From the NCBI GenBank assembly GCA_902632935.1, contig CACPEJ010000006.1:1-46497 (forward strand): DNA of 46,497 nucleotides, read 5' to 3'. Position numbers and translations under genes: made by a program. Of this stretch, positions 11,644 to 18,776 are shown piece after piece (the first letter of the stretch is position 1; each line of letters opens with the position of its first letter). The stretch comes from an uncultured Pelagibacteraceae bacterium (GTDB taxonomy: Bacteria; Pseudomonadota; Alphaproteobacteria; Pelagibacterales; Pelagibacteraceae). Below the pieces are notes generated by a model, which did not search any database, was not told the DNA's origin, and was given only the letters and a program-made list of their open reading frames with translations.

Positions 11644-13419
11644 ATGAAATACCCAAAAGAATATTTAGAGGAAATTAAAACAAGATTAAAAGTTTCAACG
11701 GTAGTTTCAAAATATGTCAGTTTAAAAAAAAGAGGTAAAGAATATGTAGGTCTATCGCCATTTAAAAATGAAAAAACCCCATCCTTTACTGTAAATGATG
11801 AAAAAGAATTTTATCATTGTTTTGCGACATCCGAACATGGAAATATCTTTGACTTTGTAATGAAAACTCAAAATTTTAAATTTGGTGAGGCTGTAAAGCA
11901 CTTGGCAAATTTAGCTGGTATGCAACCCTATATTTTTTCAAAACAAGATGAGGAAAGAGAAAAAAAGTGGGAAATATACTCATCTATTTTCTTAGAATAT
12001 GTGGATTTTTATCATAATCAACTTTTAAAAAATGAAAAATATTCTAAAGCAAGAGATTATCTAAAAAATAGATCACTTGACAAAGACCAAGTTAAAAAAT
12101 TTAAAATCGGTTTTGTAGAAAAGAATCCAAATTTATTTGAAGAATTAAAAAAAAAATATCAAATTGATGATTTGCTAGAAACAGGATTATTTTATTTAGA
12201 TGAAAAAAAGAATATTTATGTTGAAAGGTTTAGAGGAAGATTAATTTTTCCAATCAATAATATTTCAGGACAACCAATTGCATTAGGGGGAAGAATAATC
12301 GAAAAAAGTAAATTTCTGGCTAAGTATGTTAATTCTCCAGAAACATTATTCTTCAAAAAAGGATCCAACTTATACAATTTAGATTTAGCAAGAAAATTGT
12401 CCAATAAGTTTGACTATATTTTTTTAGTTGAGGGTTATATGGATGTGGTTGGTTTAAGTAAAAATGGAATAGAAAATACTGTTGCTAATTTAGGTACTTC
12501 TTTAACAGATAAACAAATATTTACTCTTAATCAGTTTTTTAATGATATTATTATATGTTTTGATGGTGATGAGAGCGGTTACAAGGCAGCCTTACGAGCC
12601 GCAGAAAATTCTATAAGAGACATGAAGCCTGAAAAACAAATATCATTTTTATTTTTACCAGATCAAGAAGATCCGGATAGTTTTGTTAATAAAAATGGTA
12701 AAGAATATTTTTTTGATTATTCAAAACAAAATAAAATATCGATACATCAATTTATATTTAATCATTATAAAAAAAATACTCAAAATAATCCATCTTCTAT
12801 GGCATTATTTGAAAAGAAATTAAGATCCATAGCTAACACAATAAAAGACGATTATATAAAAAAATACGTTTTAGAATATTTCATAGAAAAAATTTCTGGG
12901 TTAACTCCATATACAAGTCAAAATCAAAAAAACTTTTATACAAAAAAAATTAGATCTTTAGAGAAGACCCAAAAGTATTTTAATGAAAGTCAATCATTGT
13001 CAGGTGTAGAATTAAAAGAATTTTCATTAATTTATCTTATTATTAACAACTTGAATTTGATGCGAGATCACATTCATTTTCTTCAAGATATAAAATTATT
13101 TTCTGAGGTAAATAAACAAATTTTTGAAAAGATTGTGTCTAAACTAAAATTAGAAAATAATTTGTCTATTGAAAAGCTTGATATTGACACTCAATTAGTT
13201 GATAAAATTACAAAGTTTGCTCCCATAAAACATATTTTGCAAAAGAAATATAATAAGGATCATGAAATTATTGAATTATTAGAGGACATAACTCGTGATT
13301 TAAATAACTATGATTTGGAATTTAGGATACAGGAATTAGAGTCGAAATTTTCAAAAGATTTGAGTGAGACGACATTTAATGAGCTAAAAGAACTTAAAAA
13401 AAAGCAAAATGTCAATTAA
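11644..13419 (+). CDS. dnaG: DNA primase
   Basis: 591 residues; synthesises RNA primers at the replication fork with the DnaB helicase. The N-terminal zinc-finger-like domain reads GLSPFKNEKTPSFTV then FYHCFATSEHGN. Compared with the classical C-x2-H ... C-x2-C ligand set, the positions hold S38, K41, C59 and T62, so only one of four ligands remains. As I recall, related substitutions occur in other alphaproteobacterial primases, so this may be a clade trait rather than decay. The TOPRIM core is intact: LVEGYMDVV (around residue 264) and FDGDESGYKAA (around 306). The C-terminal helicase-binding region is divergent. A terminator-like hairpin follows the stop codon. Confidence 0.95.
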   Translation: MKYPKEYLEEIKTRLKVSTVVSKYVSLKKRGKEYVGLSPFKNEKTPSFTVNDEKEFYHCFATSEHGNIFDFVMKTQNFKFGEAVKHLANLAGMQPYIFSKQDEEREKKWEIYSSIFLEYVDFYHNQLLKNEKYSKARDYLKNRSLDKDQVKKFKIGFVEKNPNLFEELKKKYQIDDLLETGLFYLDEKKNIYVERFRGRLIFPINNISGQPIALGGRIIEKSKFLAKYVNSPETLFFKKGSNLYNLDLARKLSNKFDYIFLVEGYMDVVGLSKNGIENTVANLGTSLTDKQIFTLNQFFNDIIICFDGDESGYKAALRAAENSIRDMKPEKQISFLFLPDQEDPDSFVNKNGKEYFFDYSKQNKISIHQFIFNHYKKNTQNNPSSMALFEKKLRSIANTIKDDYIKKYVLEYFIEKISGLTPYTSQNQKNFYTKKIRSLEKTQKYFNESQSLSGVELKEFSLIYLIINNLNLMRDHIHFLQDIKLFSEVNKQIFEKIVSKLKLENNLSIEKLDIDTQLVDKITKFAPIKHILQKKYNKDHEIIELLEDITRDLNNYDLEFRIQELESKFSKDLSETTFNELKELKKKQNVN

Positions 13420-13420
13420 T

Positions 13421-13447
13421 TCCATTAAATTAATAATGGATTTTTTT
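13421..13447 (+). terminator. Rho-independent terminator after dnaG
   Basis: A perfect 7-bp stem TCCATTA/TAATGGA with a 6-nt loop (13428-13433) is followed directly by seven T (13441-13447). It starts 2 nt after the dnaG stop and separates yqeY-dnaG from rpoD. The stem is AT-rich, so termination may be incomplete. Confidence 0.65.
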
Positions 13448-13452
13448 AAATT

Positions 13453-13461
13453 TGCTATTAT
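13453..13461 (+). promoter_or_regulatory. rpoD: Extended -10 promoter of rpoD
   Basis: TG at 13453-13454, one base, then TATTAT at 13456-13461 form an extended -10 element. Expected start of transcription is near 13468, giving a leader of about 18 nt before the GTG start. No good -35 is seen, as usual for extended -10 promoters. Confidence 0.5.
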
Positions 13462-13485
13462 ATACAACCTCTCAAATATATTAGT

Positions 13486-15312
13486 GTGGAAAGAATAATT
13501 ACAAAATCATTTGCTCGTTTAATGGGTCGCGGAACCCATAGGGGCTTTATAACTCATGAAGAGTTAAGCAAATCTCTTGGAAAAAGAAATCTTTCAGATC
13601 AAAATTTAGCACAAGCTTTTATTCACATTTTGGATGAAAAGATAACCCTAGTTGAAAAAAAATCAGATTTTAAAGTTTTAAGAAAAAAAGAAGGCTCATC
13701 AAAAGAAGAGGGTAAAACTATTGAAAAAAGTGATGACCCAATTCGAATGTATCTTAGAGAAATGGGAGGTGTTGAACTTTTATCTAGAGAAGGTGAAATT
13801 GCTATCGCAAAAAGAATTGAAGCTGGAAAAGATGTGATGTTGATTGCGTTAGCTCAAAGTCCAATTACTGCACTACAATTTTCTGATTGGAACGAAAAAC
13901 TTCAAAAAGATGAGATTTTGGTAAGAGAAATTATTGATATTGACACTAACTACATGGAGGATGAGACCACTGGCCCTAGTGCAAAACAAAAAAATTCAGG
14001 TGAAGCAGAAAGTGATGACAATTCAGGTGACGAAAGTGATGAGGACTTCAATCCGACGTTAGCTGCAATGGAGTCAGAAATCAAACCTAAAGTGCTAAAG
14101 ACTGTTCATAAATTAACTAAAGATTATAATAAATTAATTAAATATCAAAAAGAAAAATTGGATTGTATTCTTACCTCAAAAATATTTTCTCCTTCAAAAG
14201 AAAAGAGTTATGAAAAAATTGTAAAAGATATTCTAGAAGATATCAAATCTCTCCAATTATCACCATCAGTTCTAGAAGGATTAGTTCAAAAGCATTACGC
14301 AGAAAATAAAAAAATAATTTCTTTAGAAGGAAATCTTATGCGTTTAGCTATCGATCATAAAATTCCAAGAAATGAATTTTTAAAGTTTTATGTAGGAAAT
14401 GAAATTAACCCCAATCTTAAAAAATTTTTAGATACAAATTCAATATGGAAACAATTTTTTTCTAATAATAAAGACAAGTTTAAAGATATTCGTGAAAGAT
14501 TAATTGAATTTAGTCATAAAATGGGAATGTCTGTAACAGATTTTAAAAAACTTGTAAGTAGAGTTCAAAAAGGTGAAAAGGAGTCTAGAATAGCCAAAAA
14601 AGAGATGGTAGAAGCTAATTTAAGATTAGTTATCTCGATTGCCAAAAAATATACAAACAGAGGGTTGCAATTTTTAGATTTGATACAAGAAGGGAACATA
14701 GGATTGATGAAAGCAGTAGATAAATTTGAATATAGAAGAGGTTATAAGTTTTCTACTTATGCCACATGGTGGATAAGGCAAGCAATTACAAGATCAATTG
14801 CTGATCAGGCTAGAACAATAAGAATTCCTGTTCATATGATTGAAACAATAAATAAAATTGTCAGAACTCAAAGATTAATTTTAAGTGAATTTGGTAGAGA
14901 GGCAACCCCAGAGGAATTAGCAAAAAAACTTAGGATGCCGTTAGATAAAGTTAGAAAAGTTTTAAAAATTTCTAAAGAGCCAGTATCTTTAGAAAAACCT
15001 GTTGGTGATGAGGAAGACAGCAGTTTGGGAGATTTTATAGAAGACACAAAAGCTTTAGCTCCTCTTGAACAAGCGATTAAATCAAATTTAGGAGAAGCTA
15101 CTACAAAAATATTATCAACATTAACACCAAGAGAGGAAAGAGTTTTAAGAATGAGATTTGGAGTAGGTATGAATACTGATCATACATTAGAGGAAGTTGG
15201 TTTGCAGTTTTCTGTCACTCGAGAAAGAATTCGTCAAATAGAAGCAAAAGCACTTAGAAAATTAAAGCACCCTAGTAGATCAAAACAATTAAAAAGTTTC
15301 TTAGAAAGTTAA
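13486..15312 (+). CDS. rpoD: RNA polymerase primary sigma factor RpoD (sigma-70)
   Basis: 608 residues from a GTG start at 13486, beginning [16 protein letters not shown]. Region 1.2 is [21 protein letters not shown] (about residue 85). A variable acidic insert follows ([18 protein letters not shown]). Regions 2.1-2.4 are seen as [34 protein letters not shown] and [19 protein letters not shown], and region 4.2 as [20 protein letters not shown] near the end. Full-length housekeeping sigma with all DNA-contact regions intact. It has its own extended -10 promoter after the dnaG terminator. A tRNA gene starts 10 nt after the stop and is probably on the same transcript. Confidence 0.97.
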   Translation: MERIITKSFARLMGRGTHRGFITHEELSKSLGKRNLSDQNLAQAFIHILDEKITLVEKKSDFKVLRKKEGSSKEEGKTIEKSDDPIRMYLREMGGVELLSREGEIAIAKRIEAGKDVMLIALAQSPITALQFSDWNEKLQKDEILVREIIDIDTNYMEDETTGPSAKQKNSGEAESDDNSGDESDEDFNPTLAAMESEIKPKVLKTVHKLTKDYNKLIKYQKEKLDCILTSKIFSPSKEKSYEKIVKDILEDIKSLQLSPSVLEGLVQKHYAENKKIISLEGNLMRLAIDHKIPRNEFLKFYVGNEINPNLKKFLDTNSIWKQFFSNNKDKFKDIRERLIEFSHKMGMSVTDFKKLVSRVQKGEKESRIAKKEMVEANLRLVISIAKKYTNRGLQFLDLIQEGNIGLMKAVDKFEYRRGYKFSTYATWWIRQAITRSIADQARTIRIPVHMIETINKIVRTQRLILSEFGREATPEELAKKLRMPLDKVRKVLKISKEPVSLEKPVGDEEDSSLGDFIEDTKALAPLEQAIKSNLGEATTKILSTLTPREERVLRMRFGVGMNTDHTLEEVGLQFSVTRERIRQIEAKALRKLKHPSRSKQLKSFLES

Positions 15313-15322
15313 GATTGATTTT

Positions 15323-15398
15323 GGGCCGTTAGCTCAATAGTTAGAGTACTGCATTGACATTGCAGGGGTAGTTGGAGCGTAACCAACACGGCCCACCA
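15323..15398 (+). tRNA. tRNA-Val(GAC), with altered D- and T-loops
   Basis: 76 nt including encoded CCA. Acceptor GGGCCGT/ACGGCCC pairs fully; D stem GCTC/GAGT; anticodon stem CTGCA/TGCAG with loop TTGACAT (anticodon GAC at 15356-15358); T stem GTTGG/CCAAC. The elbow is odd: the D-loop is AATAGTTA, without the normal GG pair, and the T-loop is AGCGTAA where TTCGAAT-like sequence is expected. All stems are intact, so it is not a decayed copy. It starts 10 nt after rpoD, with no evident promoter of its own. Confidence 0.9.
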
Positions 15399-15455
15399 TT
15401 ATCTTATTTGTTTATTGATTAAAATTTTAAAACAAAGTAAAAAAGATTAATTTAC

Positions 15456-15501
15456 GGGCCTGTAGCTCAGTTGGTTAGAGCAGTACACTCATAATTTATT
15501 G
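15456..15501 (+). repeat. 5' tRNA half-copy, left boundary repeat of the island (attL-like)
   Basis: 46 bp matching positions 18691-18736 of the intact CAT-anticodon tRNA gene with one mismatch (T for G at 15496): 40 identical bases, the mismatch, then TATTG. It includes the 5' acceptor strand, D arm and anticodon arm, and then diverges. It cannot fold into a tRNA. The same-orientation copy 3235 bp away marks the other end of the inserted segment. A weak T-rich hairpin (about 15532-15560) follows. Confidence 0.8.
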
Positions 15502-15568
15502 TTTAGAAAAAAATCTCAAATTAGCGTTTTAAATCAACCTCCATTAGAGGATTTTTTTTATACTAATT

Positions 15569-15590
15569 ATTTACCAACTATTTACCAACT
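15569..15590 (+). repeat. Two tandem 11-bp repeats, possible arm-type sites (left)
   Basis: ATTTACCAACT occurs twice head to tail with no spacer. The TTACCAAC core recurs twice at the right end of the island, in the same orientation. Confidence 0.6.
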
Positions 15591-15663
15591 AACTTGATGT
15601 TAAAAAACAATAATCATGAATCAAGATCTTGGCCTAAATGGTTAATAGAAATAAAATGAATTT

Positions 15664-15828
15664 TTATTTTTTTCCAGTTTGAGTTAATAAACCACCAACC
15701 ACTATTAGTGCTATTGGAGTAAAGCTTGATGCCGCTCCTAAAAAACCAGTCAAATTAATATTTGCAAAGTTTCCTAAAATAAAATCAAGCGCACCCAGTC
15801 CTATAAGTATATATCCGAGTATTTGCAT
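15664..15828 (-). CDS. 54-residue two-helix membrane microprotein (hypothetical)
   Basis: A short reading frame on the minus strand, ATG at 15828-15826 and TAA at 15666-15664. It starts MQILGYILIGLGALDFILGN, continues through FANINLTGF, has a second hydrophobic stretch FTPIALIVVGGLL and ends TQTGKK. Two probable membrane helices are joined by a short loop. An AAGAG-like site lies about 10 nt before the ATG. It is not recognised as a known family. It is the first gene inside the island, on the opposite strand to the DUF2167-PrsW pair. The membrane-helix pattern, low charge and clean start and stop argue for a real gene, but so short a frame could arise by chance. Confidence 0.5.
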   Translation of the reverse strand: MQILGYILIGLGALDFILGNFANINLTGFLGAASSFTPIALIVVGGLLTQTGKK

Positions 15829-15961
15829 AAGTTATTTTACTCTTAAATCCTATTAAATACAATAATACTCCACTCAACAAATAGTTGTAAAAGAATTAAA
15901 TATGATGTTCTTTTAAATGTTATCAAGTAATATTTTAAATTAAACTTATGTTTTTATAAAA

Positions 15962-16882
15962 ATGAATAAATTAGCCTTTTTAATACTTGGCCTATTTCTT
16001 TTAAACTTTTCATCGGTTTTTGGAGCAGACGAGAGAATGCTGACTGGTGATGAATATAGTAAAAAGATAACTAGTTTAGATTGGGTCTTCAATGAACAAG
16101 AAGATAATCAAAGAGTAAAAATTAAAAATACAAATGCTTCTGTTGTATTAGTAAAAGACGAAGCAATGATACAGGGAAAGAAAGATGTTAATCAATATAC
16201 TTGGTGGTCTTTTGGTCAACCTGCTGAAAAAGATGATATTGCTATTATTAGAGGCTTTGGGAGCAAAGGTTATAGTTTCTACTTAGCTTATAATAATGAA
16301 GGATATATATCATTGGATGATTGGAAAAAAGTTGATCCAGACAATTTGATGAATCAACTTAGGGAGACTGCCAAAAATAATGTTGAGTATTACAAATCAC
16401 AAAATTTAGACTACGCAAAAAATATAGATTGGATTTTTAAGCCTACACTTAATGAGGAACTTAAAACAGTTAGTTACTCTTATAAGGTTATTTGGAGTGA
16501 TAACAACGTTACAATGGAGGCAAAAAATTTAACTTTAGGAAAAAAAGGTTATATATCATCTATTTTTGTTACTAACTTCAGTGAAAACCTTAATTTAGAA
16601 AATGAGGCTTCCTATGCAAAAGATTTTGCAAACACAATAATATTTGACGAGGGCTATAGGCACTCTGATTATAAATCTGGTGATAAGGTCGCGGCAATGG
16701 GTATTGGAGGATTAGTTGCAGGCTCTCTTGGTGTAAAAGCCTTAGCTAAAGCTGGTGTCTTTGCTAAATTTTTGAAATTTGGCTGGATACTATTAGCACC
16801 ACTATTGTTGTTTGTTGGAAAATTCTCTGGCAGCGGTAAAACAGAAAAACAAAATTCAAGAAGAAAAAAGAAAAATAAGTAA
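15962..16882 (+). CDS. DUF2167 family membrane-anchored protein
   Basis: 306 residues. Residues 1-22 form a signal peptide ending near SSVFGA. The body fits DUF2167: YTWWSFGQPAEKDD, then EGYISLDDWKKVDPDNLMNQL, a helix, then paired beta segments with FVTNFSENLN. Near the C-terminus GYRHSDYKSGDKVAAMGIGG precedes a Gly/Ala-rich segment and a membrane helix (FLKFGWILLAPLLLFVGKF), followed by a basic tail. The usual DUF2167 build is an extracytoplasmic domain held by a C-terminal helix. Function of the family is unknown. It is followed after 12 bp by a prsW-like gene, so the two form an operon. It lies in the tRNA-bounded island and is probably accessory. Confidence 0.78.
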   Translation: MNKLAFLILGLFLLNFSSVFGADERMLTGDEYSKKITSLDWVFNEQEDNQRVKIKNTNASVVLVKDEAMIQGKKDVNQYTWWSFGQPAEKDDIAIIRGFGSKGYSFYLAYNNEGYISLDDWKKVDPDNLMNQLRETAKNNVEYYKSQNLDYAKNIDWIFKPTLNEELKTVSYSYKVIWSDNNVTMEAKNLTLGKKGYISSIFVTNFSENLNLENEASYAKDFANTIIFDEGYRHSDYKSGDKVAAMGIGGLVAGSLGVKALAKAGVFAKFLKFGWILLAPLLLFVGKFSGSGKTEKQNSRRKKKNK

Positions 16883-16894
16883 AATTTTAAATAA

Positions 16895-17692
16895 ATGCTT
16901 ATCTCAAATTTCTGGCATGTTTTTGCAGCCGTATTACCTGCTTTGGTAATCCTTTTTTATGTTTATAAACAAGATCTTTTTCCAGAACCTAAAAATATTG
17001 TTTTTAAAACATTTATTTTTGGATGCTCGATTATAATATTTCTAAATTTAATACTAAATGATGTAGATGCTTTTGCAGAAAATTTTTTTGAAGGAGAAAC
17101 TTTTATTTTCTTTGACAGTTTTATTAGAGCTGCTTTTTTAGAAGAAATATCAAAAATGGTGATTATTGTATTTTTTTGTACCAGAAAAGATGAATTTGAT
17201 GAACCAATGGATGGTTTAGTTTATGGAGTTGCAGCATCTTTAGGTTTCGCAACCTATGAAAATATAGAATATGTACTATATGCTTTGAATCAGCCCTCAT
17301 TTGAAATAGCTACAATTAGAGCATATACAGCTGTACCATTGCATGCCTTATGTGGGATAATGATGGGTTTTTTAATCACGCAGAGCATTTTTGAAAAGAA
17401 AAATAATTATTTAAACCTTGTTTTAGCTTTATTTATCCCTGTTGGTATTCATGGACTTTATAATTTTAGTTTATCGAGCTCTTTTGTAAGTGGTTATTTT
17501 TCTTACATTATTTTAATTGCCTTTATTATTAGAGCATATTTTCTATTCAATGATCTTAAAAGAAAACAGTCAAGATCAATAATCTTTAATAAGAAATATT
17601 ATAGTATTTCCCTCAATAATTTTGTGAATGCAAGTACGACTGTTTTAATAATTTATTTGGGATTAAATTATTTGGTTCATATTTTTTTATAG
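16895..17692 (+). CDS. PrsW-family intramembrane metalloprotease
   Basis: 265 residues with about seven or eight hydrophobic segments. PrsW proteases (named from the Bacillus enzyme that cleaves the anti-sigma factor RsiW) are CPBP/CAAX-protease relatives. Family motifs visible: KQDLFPEPKN near residue 25; the catalytic EExxK as LEEISKM (E83, E84); FATYENIEYVLYAL; a histidine in PLHALCGIMMGF; and GIHGLYNFSL. All likely active residues are retained, so it should be catalytically competent. The substrate is unknown. It is 12 bp downstream of the DUF2167 gene, and the membrane-anchored neighbour is the obvious candidate partner or substrate (inference). It converges with the following gene, overlapping by 6 bp. 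Confidence 0.88.
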   Translation: MLISNFWHVFAAVLPALVILFYVYKQDLFPEPKNIVFKTFIFGCSIIIFLNLILNDVDAFAENFFEGETFIFFDSFIRAAFLEEISKMVIIVFFCTRKDEFDEPMDGLVYGVAASLGFATYENIEYVLYALNQPSFEIATIRAYTAVPLHALCGIMMGFLITQSIFEKKNNYLNLVLALFIPVGIHGLYNFSLSSSFVSGYFSYIILIAFIIRAYFLFNDLKRKQSRSIIFNKKYYSISLNNFVNASTTVLIIYLGLNYLVHIFL

Positions 17693-18523
17693 TGTTCTTT
17701 TGCATCTAAAAGCAGTTTTTTGTAACAATTGTGGAATATTTTTTGAAAATTCATCTGGGCTCTTGTCTGTGTTTTCATAAACAACAAACTTGGCGTTTTT
17801 AGAAATCAAAAAATATTTTTTTGGATAAGCTGGCAAACTTATTGGTTTATTTGAAAATAGAAGATATTCTTCAAAGTCTTCCAAAACTAATAATTCTTGT
17901 CTTTTCATCTTATATTTATTTAATGCATCATTTTTCTTAACAAAATTTCCACTTAGAAGAAGATAATTATTATTATTTTTATTAAATAGGGCGGTAAAAT
18001 AAAAATCATTTGTAATTGTTCTACATTTAATAAGCATTCTATCTTTTATTTCTGGATTGTTAAAAAAGACAGAAATTTTAAATACTTTTCCATCCCAAGG
18101 TCTAACAAGAAAAGGTATTATTGCAGCAGTCTCAGTGATATTTTTTGCAGAGTCTACACCTTGAACAACATCTAATACTGTATCAAGCTTTTTAAATTTT
18201 TTAACATCATGAGCCTCAAGTAAATCATCATTACTGAGCTGTTCAATTTCTGAAATTGTTTCATCATTATACTTGATGCTACTTGTATTATCTATTTCTG
18301 AAGAGGTTCTCAGTGTGTCATCGAATTTGTCAGTAGTTTTCAAATTTCCATTTTTAAAATCCTCTAATTTTTTACCTAAATCAGGTAATTCATCAGAGCC
18401 TTTTTTTAACATTTTTCCTGCACCTTTTAATGATTTAATAATACCCCCAACAGGCACGGCGTTTGCTTCATATGAAATAATTAAAAAACAAAATAAAATA
18501 AATAAATGCATTATATATTTCAT
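17687..18523 (-). CDS. Secreted/periplasmic protein of unknown function
   Basis: Not recognised. 278 residues. The start at 18523 gives a typical signal peptide, MKYIMHLFILFCFLIISYEANA, cleaved before VPVGG; the internal M at position 5 is an alternative start. Next is a Gly/Lys-rich region (KSLKGAGKMLKKGSDELPDL), then a low-complexity acidic part with EISEIEQLSND-like content up to about residue 110. The C-terminal half (from about 135, VRPWDGKVFKISVFFNN) looks like a compact beta domain with KCRTITNDFYFTALF and two conserved-looking cysteines. It is at the right end of the island, convergent with the prsW-like gene. Confidence 0.65.
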   Translation of the reverse strand: MKYIMHLFILFCFLIISYEANAVPVGGIIKSLKGAGKMLKKGSDELPDLGKKLEDFKNGNLKTTDKFDDTLRTSSEIDNTSSIKYNDETISEIEQLSNDDLLEAHDVKKFKKLDTVLDVVQGVDSAKNITETAAIIPFLVRPWDGKVFKISVFFNNPEIKDRMLIKCRTITNDFYFTALFNKNNNNYLLLSGNFVKKNDALNKYKMKRQELLVLEDFEEYLLFSNKPISLPAYPKKYFLISKNAKFVVYENTDKSPDEFSKNIPQLLQKTAFRCKRTL

Positions 18524-18575
18524 AAAAAGATATTAAATAATCTAATCAACTTTTCTAAATTTTAATAGAAATTAC

Positions 18576-18595
18576 TTACCAACAGATTTACCAAC
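18576..18595 (+). repeat. Two TTACCAAC octamers, possible arm-type sites (right)
   Basis: TTACCAAC at 18576-18583 and 18588-18595, 12 bp apart, in the same orientation as the pair at 15569-15590. The stretch 18524-18690 holds no gene; it contains these repeats and the tRNA promoter. Confidence 0.55.
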
Positions 18596-18657
18596 AAAAG
18601 TAATTACAGGCGGAAACAAACAGAAACATTTATAGAACTTATGTTCTTGTCCAAGTC

Positions 18658-18685
18658 TTGAAATTGTTGTATTACCTTATTTAAT
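18658..18685 (+). promoter_or_regulatory. Promoter of the CAT-anticodon tRNA
   Basis: TTGAAA (18658-18663), 16-nt spacer, TTTAAT (18680-18685). The expected start is about 6 nt later, at the first base of the tRNA (18691). It lies inside the island side of the junction, so the inserted element now supplies the promoter of this tRNA. Confidence 0.5.
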
Positions 18686-18690
18686 TTCAA

Positions 18691-18767
18691 GGGCCTGTAG
18701 CTCAGTTGGTTAGAGCAGTACACTCATAATGTATTGGTCCCAGGTTCGAGTCCTGGCGGGCCCACCA
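18691..18767 (+). tRNA. tRNA with CAT anticodon (tRNA-Ile2 more likely than elongator Met)
   Basis: 77 nt with encoded CCA. Acceptor GGGCCTG/CGGGCCC; D arm with normal AGTTGGTTA loop; anticodon loop CTCATAA (anticodon 18725-18727); T arm CCAGG-TTCGAGT-CCTGG. The first acceptor pair is G-C, which excludes initiator tRNA. C4-G69 and C5-G68 are recalled as marks used by TilS to choose tRNA-Ile2, so lysidine-modified Ile2 (AUA-reading) is favoured over elongator Met; this was not tested. It is the insertion target of the island. Confidence 0.92.
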
Positions 18768-18776
18768 AACTTTTTA

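Larger units (their letters stand above)
15456..18736. mobile_element. Putative tRNA-integrated genomic island, no recombinase left
   Basis: The segment lies between two direct copies of a 46-bp tRNA 5' half. Inside each boundary is a pair of direct TTACCAAC octamers (15571-15578 and 15582-15589; 18576-18583 and 18588-18595), as expected of arm-type integrase binding sites. Cargo: a 54-codon membrane ORF, a DUF2167 gene, a prsW-like gene and an unrecognised secreted-protein gene. No integrase, replication or phage structural gene is present, so it is either a satellite mobilised in trans or a fixed remnant. Without the insert, the locus would read rpoD-tRNA-Val-tRNA(CAT)-mlaC. Crossover in the anticodon arm, with the 5' half restored by the element, is inferred from the repeat position. 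Confidence 0.65.

Noticed and set aside
15456..15501. A second functional CAT tRNA gene
   Set aside because: Only the 5' half to the anticodon arm is present; the following bases cannot form a T arm or the 3' acceptor strand.
15532..15560. Rho-independent terminator in the left part of the island
   Set aside because: A T run is present but the stem is imperfect (3-4 bp pieces with bulges); support is too weak for a feature.
18524..18690. Remnant of an integrase C-terminus (a frame reading ITFVGKSVGK on the minus strand)
   Set aside because: Only about ten codons are readable and the repeated TTACCAAC accounts for the pattern; there is no recombinase motif.
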